A stretch of DNA of 37,226 nt from Nitrospiria bacterium (GCA_035498035.1 DATKAN010000007.1:1-37226), one strand, 5' to 3'. Positions 7,859-16,159 are shown, counted from the first letter of the stretch. Numbers and translations: made by a program. Notes: generated by a model not told the origin, from the sequence alone.

Positions 7859-9496
7859 ATGTCTCCCTGGCCGATCGGAATCGCGGTCCTCTCCGCCTTT
7901 CTCCTTTTTTTCCCGCCCGGGGTCGAGCGACCCCCCATGTTTATGGAATATTTCTACCTGGAATCGGCGCGCGAGATGCTGGATCACGGGGACTGGATCA
8001 CCCCGATTTTCAACGAGACGAACCGCTTCGATAAACCGATCCTGTTTTACTGGATGGTGATGCTCGCCTTCAAAGTCCTGGGGACGGGCCTCGGGGCCGG
8101 GAGGCTCGTCTCGGCCGTTATGGCTTTGGGCGTCATCGGGCTGACCTACGGATTGGGGAAATCTCTCTATGGTATCCCCGCGGCCCGATGGGCCGTCCTC
8201 GTCCTGATTACGACGCCGCTGTTCGTCCTCTTCGCGCGGACGGCCATCCCGGACCTCACCCTCACTTTCTTCCTCACCCTGGCCTTGTTCGCCTTTCAAC
8301 GCGGGGTCGCGTCCTCCCCGCCCCGGCGGAGTTGGCTTTACCTTTTTTACGCCGCCGCGGCCCTGGCCACCCTGACGAAAGGCCCCCTGGCCATCCTGCT
8401 CCTGGGCCTCGTGATCGCGGGATTCTTCCTGGCCTGGAAGGAGCGGCCCTCCCTCCGGGCGCTCGCACCCGGGTCCGGAATCGGGATTTTTCTGGCCATC
8501 TTCCTTCCCTGGTTCGTCCTGATCGTTATGAAGCACGGTCAGGCTTATCTGGACTATATATGGAGTATCCAGCAGAAAGCAGCCGTGGGCGAGGCGCGAT
8601 ATGCCTGGCACTTTTACCTTCGGCATTTCTTCTGGGATTTTTTGCCCTGGAGTCCCCTTGTGGCGGCCGGGTTGGGTATCTTCTGGAGACACCGGCGCGA
8701 TCTGACCGCGGAAAAACAGCTTCCGGTTCCCTGGTTGATCTTCATCCTCGTCTTCTTCTCGCTCGTCAGTCTGAAAGCCATCCGTTACCTTCTGCCCCTA
8801 ACGCCGGCCTTCGCGCTTCTGGCCGGATGGTTCCTGGCCCGGGCCACGGGACCTTCCGGGACGTTTGAACCAAAGGCCCTTCGACTTGTCGCTTGGACCA
8901 CCGCCGGGCTCGGCCTTCTGGGCGGCGGTTTGCTCGCGGCACTGCTGACGTCCGGGGGGGAATGGACGGATCACGTTTCGGGCGCCGCATTTATCTGGCC
9001 CGTGTTGCTGGGGATCAACGCGGCCGCCGGGCTCGTCGCCGCGGCCCGCCAATCAACCCACGGACAGACCTTCGGAATTGCCGGCGTGGCGGCCGTGGGA
9101 CTGCTGGCCTACTTCAGCCTCGTTCCCGGATTGAGCGGACCATCGCCGGCCGCCGCTCTGGCGGGACGGATCAATTACGAACGTCCGCCTGGAACGTCGT
9201 TGGGCGTCTACCGTATGGAGGTCAATGAATGGGTCTATGAAGTCGGCCCGCCGGTCGTGTCCTTGACGGGCCCGCAAGATCTCGAACGTTTTCAGGCGGC
9301 CCACCCTTCCGCGTTGATTGTGATGACCCCGGCAGACTATGAAAAGGCCGGGGCCAAACGGACGGTGGTGGCGAAGGCCGCCCGCCCCAAACGACTCCGC
9401 TGGAAGGCGGACGCCTCCGGACCCCTCTTAAGCCGGCTGGAACAGGACCGGGAAGATTTTTATTTGACCGCCGGTCCGGTTCCAGTCGATCGCTGA
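7859..9496 (+). CDS. ArnT-like glycosyltransferase (PMT/GT83 superfamily)
   Basis: The 545-residue polytopic inner-membrane protein has about a dozen predicted helices. The first periplasmic loop carries MEYFYLESAREMLDHGDWI and then FDKPILFYW, which corresponds to the donor-binding region of ArnT and related lipid A or protein glycosyltransferases. A periplasmic C-terminal domain of about 120 residues follows the last helix. Such enzymes move a sugar from a polyprenyl-phosphate carrier to lipid A or another envelope acceptor on the outer face of the inner membrane. The ATG is 4 nt after the LAB_N stop, so the three genes form one operon under the operator at 6749. Whether the sugar is aminoarabinose is unknown: none of the ArnA, ArnB or ArnD genes is in the window. 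Confidence 0.87.
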   Translation: MSPWPIGIAVLSAFLLFFPPGVERPPMFMEYFYLESAREMLDHGDWITPIFNETNRFDKPILFYWMVMLAFKVLGTGLGAGRLVSAVMALGVIGLTYGLGKSLYGIPAARWAVLVLITTPLFVLFARTAIPDLTLTFFLTLALFAFQRGVASSPPRRSWLYLFYAAAALATLTKGPLAILLLGLVIAGFFLAWKERPSLRALAPGSGIGIFLAIFLPWFVLIVMKHGQAYLDYIWSIQQKAAVGEARYAWHFYLRHFFWDFLPWSPLVAAGLGIFWRHRRDLTAEKQLPVPWLIFILVFFSLVSLKAIRYLLPLTPAFALLAGWFLARATGPSGTFEPKALRLVAWTTAGLGLLGGGLLAALLTSGGEWTDHVSGAAFIWPVLLGINAAAGLVAAARQSTHGQTFGIAGVAAVGLLAYFSLVPGLSGPSPAAALAGRINYERPPGTSLGVYRMEVNEWVYEVGPPVVSLTGPQDLERFQAAHPSALIVMTPADYEKAGAKRTVVAKAARPKRLRWKADASGPLLSRLEQDREDFYLTAGPVPVDR

Positions 9497-9523
9497 AATC
9501 CGTTGCGCCTCCGGCCGCTCCCC

Positions 9524-9580
9524 TTGACAAGGCGCGTAGCGATCTGATAGAGTGGCATAAACATACCAACCGGTAGGTAT
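9524..9580 (+). promoter_or_regulatory. Promoter and operator of the TetR operon (autoregulation site)
   Basis: TTGACA (9524-9529), an 18-nt spacer and TAGAGT (9548-9553) make a sigma-70-like promoter. Just downstream lies the 18-bp near-palindrome ATACCAACCGGTAGGTAT (9563-9580), with a single mismatched pair. It covers the probable start site and includes the GGTAGG that would serve as ribosome site for the ATG at 9585. The core is identical to the one at 6749-6763. TetR-family repressors commonly bind such sites in front of their own genes. Confidence 0.8.
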
Positions 9581-9584
9581 TTAA

Positions 9585-10190
9585 ATGCGGACGCCCCAGA
9601 TGCAATCCCGCGCCCGGGAAAAACTTCTCCACGCGGCCCAGAGGCTGATGCTGGCCAAAGGCTACCCCGCGACCACGATCGACGAGATCTGCACGGCGTC
9701 CCGGTTGACGAAAGGGAGCTTCTTTCATTATTTTGAAAGCAAGGAGGACCTGGGAAAGGCGCTCCTGGATCGCTACGCCTCCTCCGGCCAGCGGACCGGA
9801 TGGAACGCTATCCCGATGAACAAACGCGATCCCCTGGAGCGGGTGTATGGCTACCTGGACTCCTCCGCCCGGCTCTATCAAGGCCGGTCCGGCCGGAACG
9901 GCTGTTTGTTGGGACACTTCGCCCAGGAGCTCTCGGATACGCATCCGGCGATCCGATCGTTGTGCGCCGAGCGCTTCGACGAGTGGGCCGCGATGTTTAA
10001 ACGGGCCCTGGACGAGGCCAAGATAAAACATCGGCCCAAAGCGGCCCTGGACACCCAGGGCCTTGCCGAGCATTTCATCGCCGTGCTGGAGGGCTCGCTC
10101 ATCCTGGGCAAGGCGCACCGGGATATGAGAATCGTCGGGAAAAATCTCCGCCGATTTAAGCAATATTTGAAACTGGTTTTTCAAAAATAA
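9585..10190 (+). CDS. TetR/AcrR family transcriptional regulator
   Basis: The 201-residue protein has an N-terminal TetR DNA-binding domain with a helix-turn-helix at about 31-51 (TTIDEICTASRLTKGSFFHYF), followed by an all-helical ligand and dimer domain that includes an RNGCLLGHFAQEL segment seen in AcuR/NemR-like regulators. It probably represses both its own operon and the upstream glycosylation operon, since both promoters carry the same near-palindrome. The ligand is unknown. Cysteines lie in the HTH (EICTAS) and in the ligand domain (NGCLLG and SLCAER), and reactive-electrophile sensing is conceivable because a pirin and a quinone oxidoreductase follow. The ATG is 4 nt after the operator. 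Three more genes follow at 33-41 nt spacing. Confidence 0.92.
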   Translation: MRTPQMQSRAREKLLHAAQRLMLAKGYPATTIDEICTASRLTKGSFFHYFESKEDLGKALLDRYASSGQRTGWNAIPMNKRDPLERVYGYLDSSARLYQGRSGRNGCLLGHFAQELSDTHPAIRSLCAERFDEWAAMFKRALDEAKIKHRPKAALDTQGLAEHFIAVLEGSLILGKAHRDMRIVGKNLRRFKQYLKLVFQK

Positions 10191-10223
10191 ACGCGATCGG
10201 GAAGCGACGGAAGGAGGGACCCC

Positions 10224-11291
10224 ATGACATCCGTACTCGAATGGATCTCCCAACATAAATCGAACGGCGGCCTTGAGACCGCCGAAAGGCTTCCTCAGGA
10301 GCCGTCTCCCGTTTTGGCTGACCCCCTGATGGACGCCTACTCGCGGGCGGTCGTCGGTGCGGCCGAATCGGTCAGTCCATCGGTGGTCAATATCGAGGTG
10401 CATCAAACGCCCAAGGCCGGACAACTGATCGATCCCCGCCGTCCCCGAGAGGCCCGGGGCACCGGTTCCGGTTTCCTCTTTACACAGGACGGCCTGATCC
10501 TGACGAACAGCCACGTGGTGCATCGCGCGGCCGAAATCGAAGTAATGCTTTCGGACGGCCGGCGATTTGTGGCCGACGTTGTGGGCGACGATCCCGGAAC
10601 GGATCTGGCCGTCATCCGGATCTCGGCCCCCAATCTGGTGCCCACCCGTCTCGGCGATTCCAAAACAATTCGGCCGGGCCAATTGGCGATCGCGATCGGC
10701 AATCCGTACGGCTTTCAGACCACCGTCACGGCCGGCGTCGTCAGCGCGCTCGGCCGATCGCTGCGGTCCCGATCCGGACGGCTGATCGACGACGTGATCC
10801 AAACGGACGCCGCGCTGAACCCGGGGAACTCGGGCGGTCCGCTCGTGAACTCGCGCGGCGAGGTGATCGGGGTGAACACGGCCGTGATCATGGGCGCCCA
10901 AGGGATCTGCTTCGCGATCGGAATCGACACGGCGAAGTTTATCGCGGCCCGTCTGATCAGGGACGGCCGGGTCCGCCGGGGCTACATCGGCGTGGCCGGC
11001 CAGAACGTCCCGTTGCACCGGCGTCTCGTGCGGTTTCACAACCTCCCGGTCGAAAACGGCGTGCTCGTGGTCTCGATCGAGCCGGCAAGCCCCGCCCGCC
11101 GGGCCGGTCTGATCGAGGGCGACCTGATCATCGGATACGATGGGCAGCCGATTGCCGGGATCGATGATCTGCACAAGGTCCTGACCGAAAAACAGGTCGG
11201 CGCCACGGCACCCTTGACGATTCTCCGTCGGACCGAAATGATCTCCCTCGACATCATTCCGGAAGAATCCAAATCCGCGCCGGAATCATGA
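10224..11291 (+). CDS. HtrA/DegP-like serine protease with PDZ domain, no signal peptide
   Basis: The 355-residue S1C protease has catalytic His97 (TNSHVV), Asp127 (GTDLAV) and Ser203 (GNSGGPL), and a single C-terminal PDZ domain (about 250-345). Members of this family degrade misfolded envelope proteins. Unusually, the N-terminus (MTSVLEWISQHKSNGG) has neither a signal peptide nor a transmembrane anchor, so as annotated the enzyme would be cytoplasmic. A strong GGAAGGAGG ribosome site precedes the ATG, supporting this start. It lies 33 nt after the TetR gene and 41 nt before pirin, so it is probably in the TetR-controlled operon. No substrate can be inferred. Confidence 0.9.
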   Translation: MTSVLEWISQHKSNGGLETAERLPQEPSPVLADPLMDAYSRAVVGAAESVSPSVVNIEVHQTPKAGQLIDPRRPREARGTGSGFLFTQDGLILTNSHVVHRAAEIEVMLSDGRRFVADVVGDDPGTDLAVIRISAPNLVPTRLGDSKTIRPGQLAIAIGNPYGFQTTVTAGVVSALGRSLRSRSGRLIDDVIQTDAALNPGNSGGPLVNSRGEVIGVNTAVIMGAQGICFAIGIDTAKFIAARLIRDGRVRRGYIGVAGQNVPLHRRLVRFHNLPVENGVLVVSIEPASPARRAGLIEGDLIIGYDGQPIAGIDDLHKVLTEKQVGATAPLTILRRTEMISLDIIPEESKSAPES

Positions 11292-11332
11292 CGCAACGGC
11301 AAGGTCCGCTGCAAATCTGAAAGGAGGTCGCC

Positions 11333-12196
11333 ATGAAATCATTGCCTCGCAAAATAGAGACGATTATTGAGCCGGAAGCGGTCGTGGAAGGCGCGGGGGT
11401 CCGGCTTAAACGAAGCATTGCGACACGAAGGCTGGACTATCTCGATCCATTCCTGTTGCTGGACCACTTTGCGTCCACCAATCCGCGTGATTACGAGGCC
11501 GGGTTCCCGCTGCATCCCCACCGAGGGATCGAAACGGTGACCTACATCCTGAAGGGCGAGGTCCGTCACAAGGATACCCTCGGAAACGCCGGGAGCATCG
11601 GCGCCGGTGACGTTCAGTGGATGACCGCCGGACGCGGCATCATGCACGAGGAGATGCCGCAGGCGCGTCCGGAAGGGATCGCCGGATTCCAGCTCTGGGT
11701 CAATCTGCCGGCGAAGCTCAAGATGACCCCGCCGCGCTACCAGGATATCCGGGCCCATGAGATTCCTGAAATCAAGCGCGACGACGGGGCGAGGATCCGG
11801 GTGATCACCGGGGCCGTGGAGGGGGCTCGGGGTCCCGTGACCGAAATCGCCGCCAATCCCATCTACCTGGATGTGTGTGTTCCCCCTCGCGCCTCGTTCG
11901 TCCAGCCGATCAAACGGGGCCATACCGCATTTGTTTACGTTTTCGAAGGCGAGGCCCAATTCGCCGGCGATGAGAAAGAAGCGGGAACAATGATCTCGAA
12001 CCCGAAACTGGTTGTGCTGGGCGACGGCGATGAACTGCGAGTGACGACGGGAGAGGCCCCGGTTCGCTTTTTGTTGGTTTCGGGAAAACCGTTGCACGAG
12101 CCGATCGCGCGGTATGGCCCCTTCGTGATGAACACCCAAGATGAGATCAAGCAAACCCTTTACGAACTCAGAATGGGAACCTTCGTCACGACCTGA
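11333..12196 (+). CDS. Pirin family protein
   Basis: This 287-residue bicupin has the pirin metal site in its N-terminal cupin: His61 and His63 in HPHRGIETVTY, and His105 and Glu107 in GIMHEEM, matching the iron ligands known for pirins. Bacterial pirins include quercetin 2,3-dioxygenases (YhhW-like) and regulators of metabolic enzymes; the sequence alone does not decide. The ATG has a consensus AAAGGAGGT ribosome site. Co-transcription with TetR, HtrA and a quinone oxidoreductase suggests a role in redox or electrophile stress. Confidence 0.92.
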   Translation: MKSLPRKIETIIEPEAVVEGAGVRLKRSIATRRLDYLDPFLLLDHFASTNPRDYEAGFPLHPHRGIETVTYILKGEVRHKDTLGNAGSIGAGDVQWMTAGRGIMHEEMPQARPEGIAGFQLWVNLPAKLKMTPPRYQDIRAHEIPEIKRDDGARIRVITGAVEGARGPVTEIAANPIYLDVCVPPRASFVQPIKRGHTAFVYVFEGEAQFAGDEKEAGTMISNPKLVVLGDGDELRVTTGEAPVRFLLVSGKPLHEPIARYGPFVMNTQDEIKQTLYELRMGTFVTT

Positions 12197-12230
12197 ACGG
12201 AAGACCAGGACGCATCGAGGAGAAACCACG

Positions 12231-13208
12231 ATGGCGCACGCGATCTTGATCGACCGCTACGGCGGTCCGGATGTCCTACAGTGGAAGGAGATTCCGGTTT
12301 CCTCTCCTGGCCCCGGCGAAACGCTCGTGCGGCAGACCGCCGTCGGTGTTAATTTCATCGATGTTTACCACCGACGGGGTCTCTATCCGCTCCCTTCCTT
12401 GCCCGCGGGGATCGGGTCGGAAGCCGCCGGGCTCGTGGAGGCGGTCGGACCGGGGGTGACCGAGGTGGCGGTGGGCGATCGGGTGGCCTATGCCGGGGGG
12501 CCGACGGGTGCCTATTGTGAAGCGCGGGTCCTTCCCGCGCACCGGCTGGTGAAGCTGCCGGACGGCGTTTCCGACCCGCAGGCCGCGGCGATGATGCTGA
12601 AGGGCATGACGGCCGAGTACCTCCTCCGTAGGGCGTTCTCCGTCAAACCGGGTGACGCCATCCTCTTCCATGCGGCCGCCGGGGGCGTAGGGACGATCGC
12701 CTGTCAGTGGGCCAAACAGCTCGGTGCGACCGTGATCGGCACGGTCGGAACTCGGAAGAAGGCGGCCATGGCATCCTCCCGCGGATGCGATCATGTGATC
12801 GTGACGGGTGAAGAAGACTTCGTCGTACGCGTGCGCGAGATCACCCGAGGCGAAGGGGTCCCTGTCGTCTACGACTCGGTCGGAAAAGACACCTTCATGC
12901 GCTCCCTGGACTGTTTGAGACCGCGGGGCATGCTGGTCAGCTTCGGACAATCCTCGGGGATGGTCCCTGCGCTGGACATCACGGTCCTGTCAGCCAAGGG
13001 GTCCCTGTTTCTCACCCGGCCCACGCTGATGCATTACACCGCCAGGCGAGAGGAGTTATTGTCGTGCGCCTCGGCGCTGTTCGATGTGGTTCAACGCGGC
13101 GCTGTGAAGATCGAGATCGGCCAAACCTATTCCCTTCGGGAGGCGGGCCGGGCTCACGCCGATCTCGAAGCCCGGAAAACGACCGGATCGACCGTGCTGC
13201 TTCCATAA
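12231..13208 (+). CDS. NADPH:quinone oxidoreductase (zinc-independent MDR family)
   Basis: The 325-residue medium-chain reductase opens with MAHAILIDRYGGPDVLQW, typical of the zeta-crystallin/QorA group. It carries the AAGGVGTIACQWAKQLGA nucleotide-binding loop (about 146-163) and lacks the zinc-ligand pattern of alcohol dehydrogenases. Such enzymes reduce quinones or enones with NADPH. The ATG at 12231 has a GAGGAG ribosome site and follows the pirin stop by 34 nt; a longer in-frame start at 12141 would lie inside pirin. It appears to be the last gene of the TetR operon. The next gene is convergent, and the 87-bp gap shows no clear terminator. Confidence 0.92.
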   Translation: MAHAILIDRYGGPDVLQWKEIPVSSPGPGETLVRQTAVGVNFIDVYHRRGLYPLPSLPAGIGSEAAGLVEAVGPGVTEVAVGDRVAYAGGPTGAYCEARVLPAHRLVKLPDGVSDPQAAAMMLKGMTAEYLLRRAFSVKPGDAILFHAAAGGVGTIACQWAKQLGATVIGTVGTRKKAAMASSRGCDHVIVTGEEDFVVRVREITRGEGVPVVYDSVGKDTFMRSLDCLRPRGMLVSFGQSSGMVPALDITVLSAKGSLFLTRPTLMHYTARREELLSCASALFDVVQRGAVKIEIGQTYSLREAGRAHADLEARKTTGSTVLLP

Positions 13209-13295
13209 CGGATGCCGCCCCGGTCTGGCTCAAACTTCCTCCCGCCTGTCTCAGCGATTGGGCCCGGTCTCGAACGAGCCCCAAACCATCCAATT

Positions 13296-13742
13296 TCAAA
13301 GTCTCAACGGTTTAATGGGGGCGAGGACGGCGGCGGGATCTTTTTTCCAGATCGACGGATCGGCGTCGACGTACAATTCGACTTCGTTTCCGTCCGGATC
13401 GAGGAGATAAAGACTCTGGCTCACGGTGTGATCACTCGCCCCGGTGATCGTCACCCCGGCCTTCTGCAGCTCCTTCAGCGCGGCGCGAAGCTCATTCAGG
13501 GAATCCCCGATCTTGATCCCGATATGATAAAGGCCGATCCGGTGTCCGGCCGGCGGGCGGGGCGCATCTCCGACTTCGATGAAAAGAAACTCATGATGCG
13601 TGCGTCCAGAAGTCAGCGCCGCCGCCTTCCCGTCAAAAATCCGTCCGACTTCTTTGAATCCCAACAGGTCGCGGTAAAACGCGAGCGACCGTTCAAGATT
13701 TTTTACGTAAAAGACTACATGTCCCAGATAATGCGCCTTCAT
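13296..13742 (-). CDS. VOC-family protein (glyoxalase/extradiol dioxygenase-like)
   Basis: The 148-residue protein has two beta-alpha-beta-beta-beta modules. Putative metal ligands are His8 (LGHVVFYV), His73 (LYHIGIKI) and Glu122 (NEVELYVD), the facial triad of catechol 2,3-dioxygenase-like VOC enzymes. The SDHTVSQSLYLLDPDGN segment is a hallmark of that subgroup. Substrates cannot be assigned. It is 17 nt downstream of bioB on the same strand, so it is likely the last gene of the long minus-strand operon. The ATG is at 13742. Confidence 0.87.
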   Translation of the reverse strand: MKAHYLGHVVFYVKNLERSLAFYRDLLGFKEVGRIFDGKAAALTSGRTHHEFLFIEVGDAPRPPAGHRIGLYHIGIKIGDSLNELRAALKELQKAGVTITGASDHTVSQSLYLLDPDGNEVELYVDADPSIWKKDPAAVLAPIKPLRL

Positions 13743-13759
13743 CGATTATTTCCAACGCC

Positions 13760-14749
13760 TTAGGGCTGAACCCGGATTCCGGCTTCTTCCACCTCAAAAC
13801 CCAGGTCCTCGATCATCCGCCAGGCCTCCTCCGGTCTTTGACCCGGAGTTGTGAGGTAACCGCCGACGAAGATCGAATCGCCGACGTAGAGCGCCTGGGC
13901 CTGAAGCGACCGCAGGTTGTGTTCGCGTCCGCCCGCGATCCGGATCTCGGTCGTCGGATGAAGAAAGCGGAAGAGACAGAGCACCTTCAGTCCGCGGGTC
14001 GGCGACGGGGGCGTCCGCGCGCCGAGCGGGGTGCCCTCGACGGGATGAAGGAAATTGATCGGAATCGAATCGGGCTCGAGCTCGCGGAGGGCAAACGCCA
14101 TCTCGATCAGATCCTCGTCGGATTCGCCCATTCCCACGATCCCGCCCGAGCAGAGCTCGAGTCCCGCCTCGCGCGCATTCCTGAGCGTCTGGATTCGATC
14201 CCCGTAGGTATGCGTGCTGCAGATTTCACTGTAAAACCGCTCGCTGGTGTTGAGATTGTGATTGACGCGATCCACGCCGGCCGCCTTGAGGGTTTTGGCA
14301 TCCTCCCGGGTCAACAGCCCCAACGAACAGCAGAGCGACAGCGGCGTTTCCCGCTTGATCGTCCGGACGGCCGACGCGATTTGGACCATCTCTTTCGGGC
14401 GCGGTCCGCGGCCGCTGATCACGATGCAGTACCGGAGCGCCTTGGCCGCTACCGCACGCCGGGCGCCGCCCAAAATATCTTTCTCCGATAGCAGGGGGTA
14501 GGACTCAACGTCGGCCGTCGAGGGGCGGGACTGGGAGCAGTAGTGGCAGTCCTCCTCGCAGAGGCCGCTTTTGGCGTTAATCAGCATATGGAGTTTGACC
14601 CGGCGGCCGGAATTCGCAAACCGAACTCTCCAGGCGGCCTGGATGAGATCGGGCACCCGGTCATCGGACGCCTTCAGAACGGTTCGGGCTTCTTCCCGGG
14701 TCAAACACTCGCCGCGCAAGGCTTTGTCCGCTAGGATTTGAAATATCAT
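13760..14749 (-). CDS. bioB: Biotin synthase
   Basis: This 329-residue radical-SAM enzyme inserts sulfur into dethiobiotin to make biotin. The [4Fe-4S]/SAM motif CEEDCHYC provides Cys64, Cys68 and Cys71. The expected ligands of the auxiliary [2Fe-2S] cluster are visible in RYCIVISGRG, LSLCCSLG and LELCSGGI, with the Arg in the IRIAGGREHNL segment. A good AAAAGGAGG ribosome site precedes the ATG. It sits 60 nt after the fused LapA-LapB gene and no other biotin gene is in the window, so its place here reflects operon drift rather than a biotin cluster. Confidence 0.95.
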   Translation of the reverse strand: MIFQILADKALRGECLTREEARTVLKASDDRVPDLIQAAWRVRFANSGRRVKLHMLINAKSGLCEEDCHYCSQSRPSTADVESYPLLSEKDILGGARRAVAAKALRYCIVISGRGPRPKEMVQIASAVRTIKRETPLSLCCSLGLLTREDAKTLKAAGVDRVNHNLNTSERFYSEICSTHTYGDRIQTLRNAREAGLELCSGGIVGMGESDEDLIEMAFALRELEPDSIPINFLHPVEGTPLGARTPPSPTRGLKVLCLFRFLHPTTEIRIAGGREHNLRSLQAQALYVGDSIFVGGYLTTPGQRPEEAWRMIEDLGFEVEEAGIRVQP

Positions 14750-14809
14750 TCGTCCTCCTTTTCTTGCGAAAATTCGATTCGAGATTGCGATCGCACGGTC
14801 ACCCGCGCG

Positions 14810-16159
14810 CTACACGGGCTCCGCCTTGGGTACAATTCGGGAAGGGGACCACTCGCCCATGATGGGTGAGGCCTCAAAACTGTTCCAGTGACCGCAGCGC
14901 GGACAACGGCCGGACCATTGGGGCGTGTGATAATCACAGAGCGGGCAGTAGTAGGGAACCAGCACGCGTTTTTTGAGACCGAGGGCTTTTTTAAACTCGT
15001 CCACGGCCGCTTCCACGTTTCCCTTCCGAAGATAAAGATTTCCCAGGAGCTTGTGGAGGTCGGGAATTTTGTCATGGCCGGGATCCAGGGCGACCAGGAT
15101 ATCAAAGGCCTCATCCACCATTTCAAGGCGGTAGTAAAGTTTCCCGAGATAAAACCGGAGGATTCGGTTTTCGGGGTCCCGGTTGACGGCCTCCTGGTAT
15201 AGATCGAGGACGCGGGCCGGTTGGTCCAACTCCAGATAAAGATCCTCCAACCGATGAAGCAGAAGGATGCTGGAGGTCATCTCGTAGGCCTTTTCCCAAA
15301 GCTCGCCGGCCTCCTTCAACTTGCCCTCGTCCACCAGAATCTCCCCCAGGCCCATGTAGCCGGGGATGAAACCGCGGTTCAGCTTGATCGCCCCCCGGAA
15401 ATATCGCCTGGCGCGGTCCCGCTCGCCCTTCCCAAGCAACTGGCGGCCGACCTCATACTTGATCCCTTCAAACCACGCCTGCTCGCCCTTCAATTCCCCC
15501 GGACGCAACGATCCTTGAAGGATCTTCTCCTGAACGTCATGGGCTTCCTCCCACCGGGCCAGCTTGACGAAAAGATCCCGGAGATGGATGAGCACGGTCA
15601 GGGCGTTCCCGGTTTGCCGCCGCATCTCCTGAAGCATCTGCACCGCCTCATCCAACCGCTTGGATTCCTCGAGATCCTTCGCCAGGGCCAGGAGGATCTC
15701 CATGTTGTTTTCCTCCAGGCTCCGGGCCTTGCGGTGAAGTCGGATCGCCTCGGTCAGGTTGCCCTGAGCGCGGTACAGATTCCCCAACCGCAGGAGGGCC
15801 GGGACGTGATTCGGATTTAACAAGAGGATTTTTTGAAACAGGCCGATCGCGTCTTCAAATCGCTTCGAGACCTTGGCATTGATCGCCGAGCGCAGCAGTT
15901 CGTGGATTCGGTCGTCCCGTTGCTTGATTCTCGCCTGTCGCCAGCCGCGGAACAGGTGTTTGATCTCGGCAAAACCGGCGGAGAGGATCGCAAACAGGCC
16001 CCCGAAGGCCATGGACAAAAGGACCAAGGCCACGGTTGGAACATCCAGGAATAATTCAGGTGAGAGACGGAGGGTCGTATGACCGGGATTAAAATAAGCC
16101 AGCCAGCCCACGCAGGCGGTTAAAAGGACAAAACCCAGACTTAAAACAATCAGACGCAT
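14810..16159 (-). CDS. lapB: Fused LapA-LapB protein: membrane domain plus TPR plus rubredoxin-type zinc domain
   Basis: The 449-residue protein starts with a LapA-like (DUF1049) domain: two transmembrane helices at about 4-22 and 42-62 joined by a short loop containing NPGHTTLRL. It continues with roughly nine TPR units (about 85-400) and ends in a rubredoxin-like zinc knuckle with Cys405, Cys408, Cys419 and Cys422 (CPLC, then CPRC). In E. coli LapA and LapB are separate adjacent genes; LapB, with FtsH, adjusts LpxC and therefore LPS synthesis. Here both are one polypeptide. The ATG is 3 nt after the rsfS stop and has an AAAGG ribosome site. By homology it would sit at the inner membrane facing the cytoplasm. 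Confidence 0.87.
   Translation of the reverse strand: MRLIVLSLGFVLLTACVGWLAYFNPGHTTLRLSPELFLDVPTVALVLLSMAFGGLFAILSAGFAEIKHLFRGWRQARIKQRDDRIHELLRSAINAKVSKRFEDAIGLFQKILLLNPNHVPALLRLGNLYRAQGNLTEAIRLHRKARSLEENNMEILLALAKDLEESKRLDEAVQMLQEMRRQTGNALTVLIHLRDLFVKLARWEEAHDVQEKILQGSLRPGELKGEQAWFEGIKYEVGRQLLGKGERDRARRYFRGAIKLNRGFIPGYMGLGEILVDEGKLKEAGELWEKAYEMTSSILLLHRLEDLYLELDQPARVLDLYQEAVNRDPENRILRFYLGKLYYRLEMVDEAFDILVALDPGHDKIPDLHKLLGNLYLRKGNVEAAVDEFKKALGLKKRVLVPYYCPLCDYHTPQWSGRCPRCGHWNSFEASPIMGEWSPSRIVPKAEPV

Noticed and set aside
7859-9496. Calling the PMT-family enzyme ArnT with aminoarabinose as substrate
   Set aside because: The family is right, but ArnA, ArnB and ArnD are not in the window and donor specificity cannot be read from sequence.
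9222-11174. Long minus-strand open frame of 650 codons
   Set aside because: It runs antisense to the ArnT-like, tetR and HtrA genes, whose motifs are intact. The product is rich in Arg, Gly and Asp without any domain, as expected from GC-rich antisense frames.
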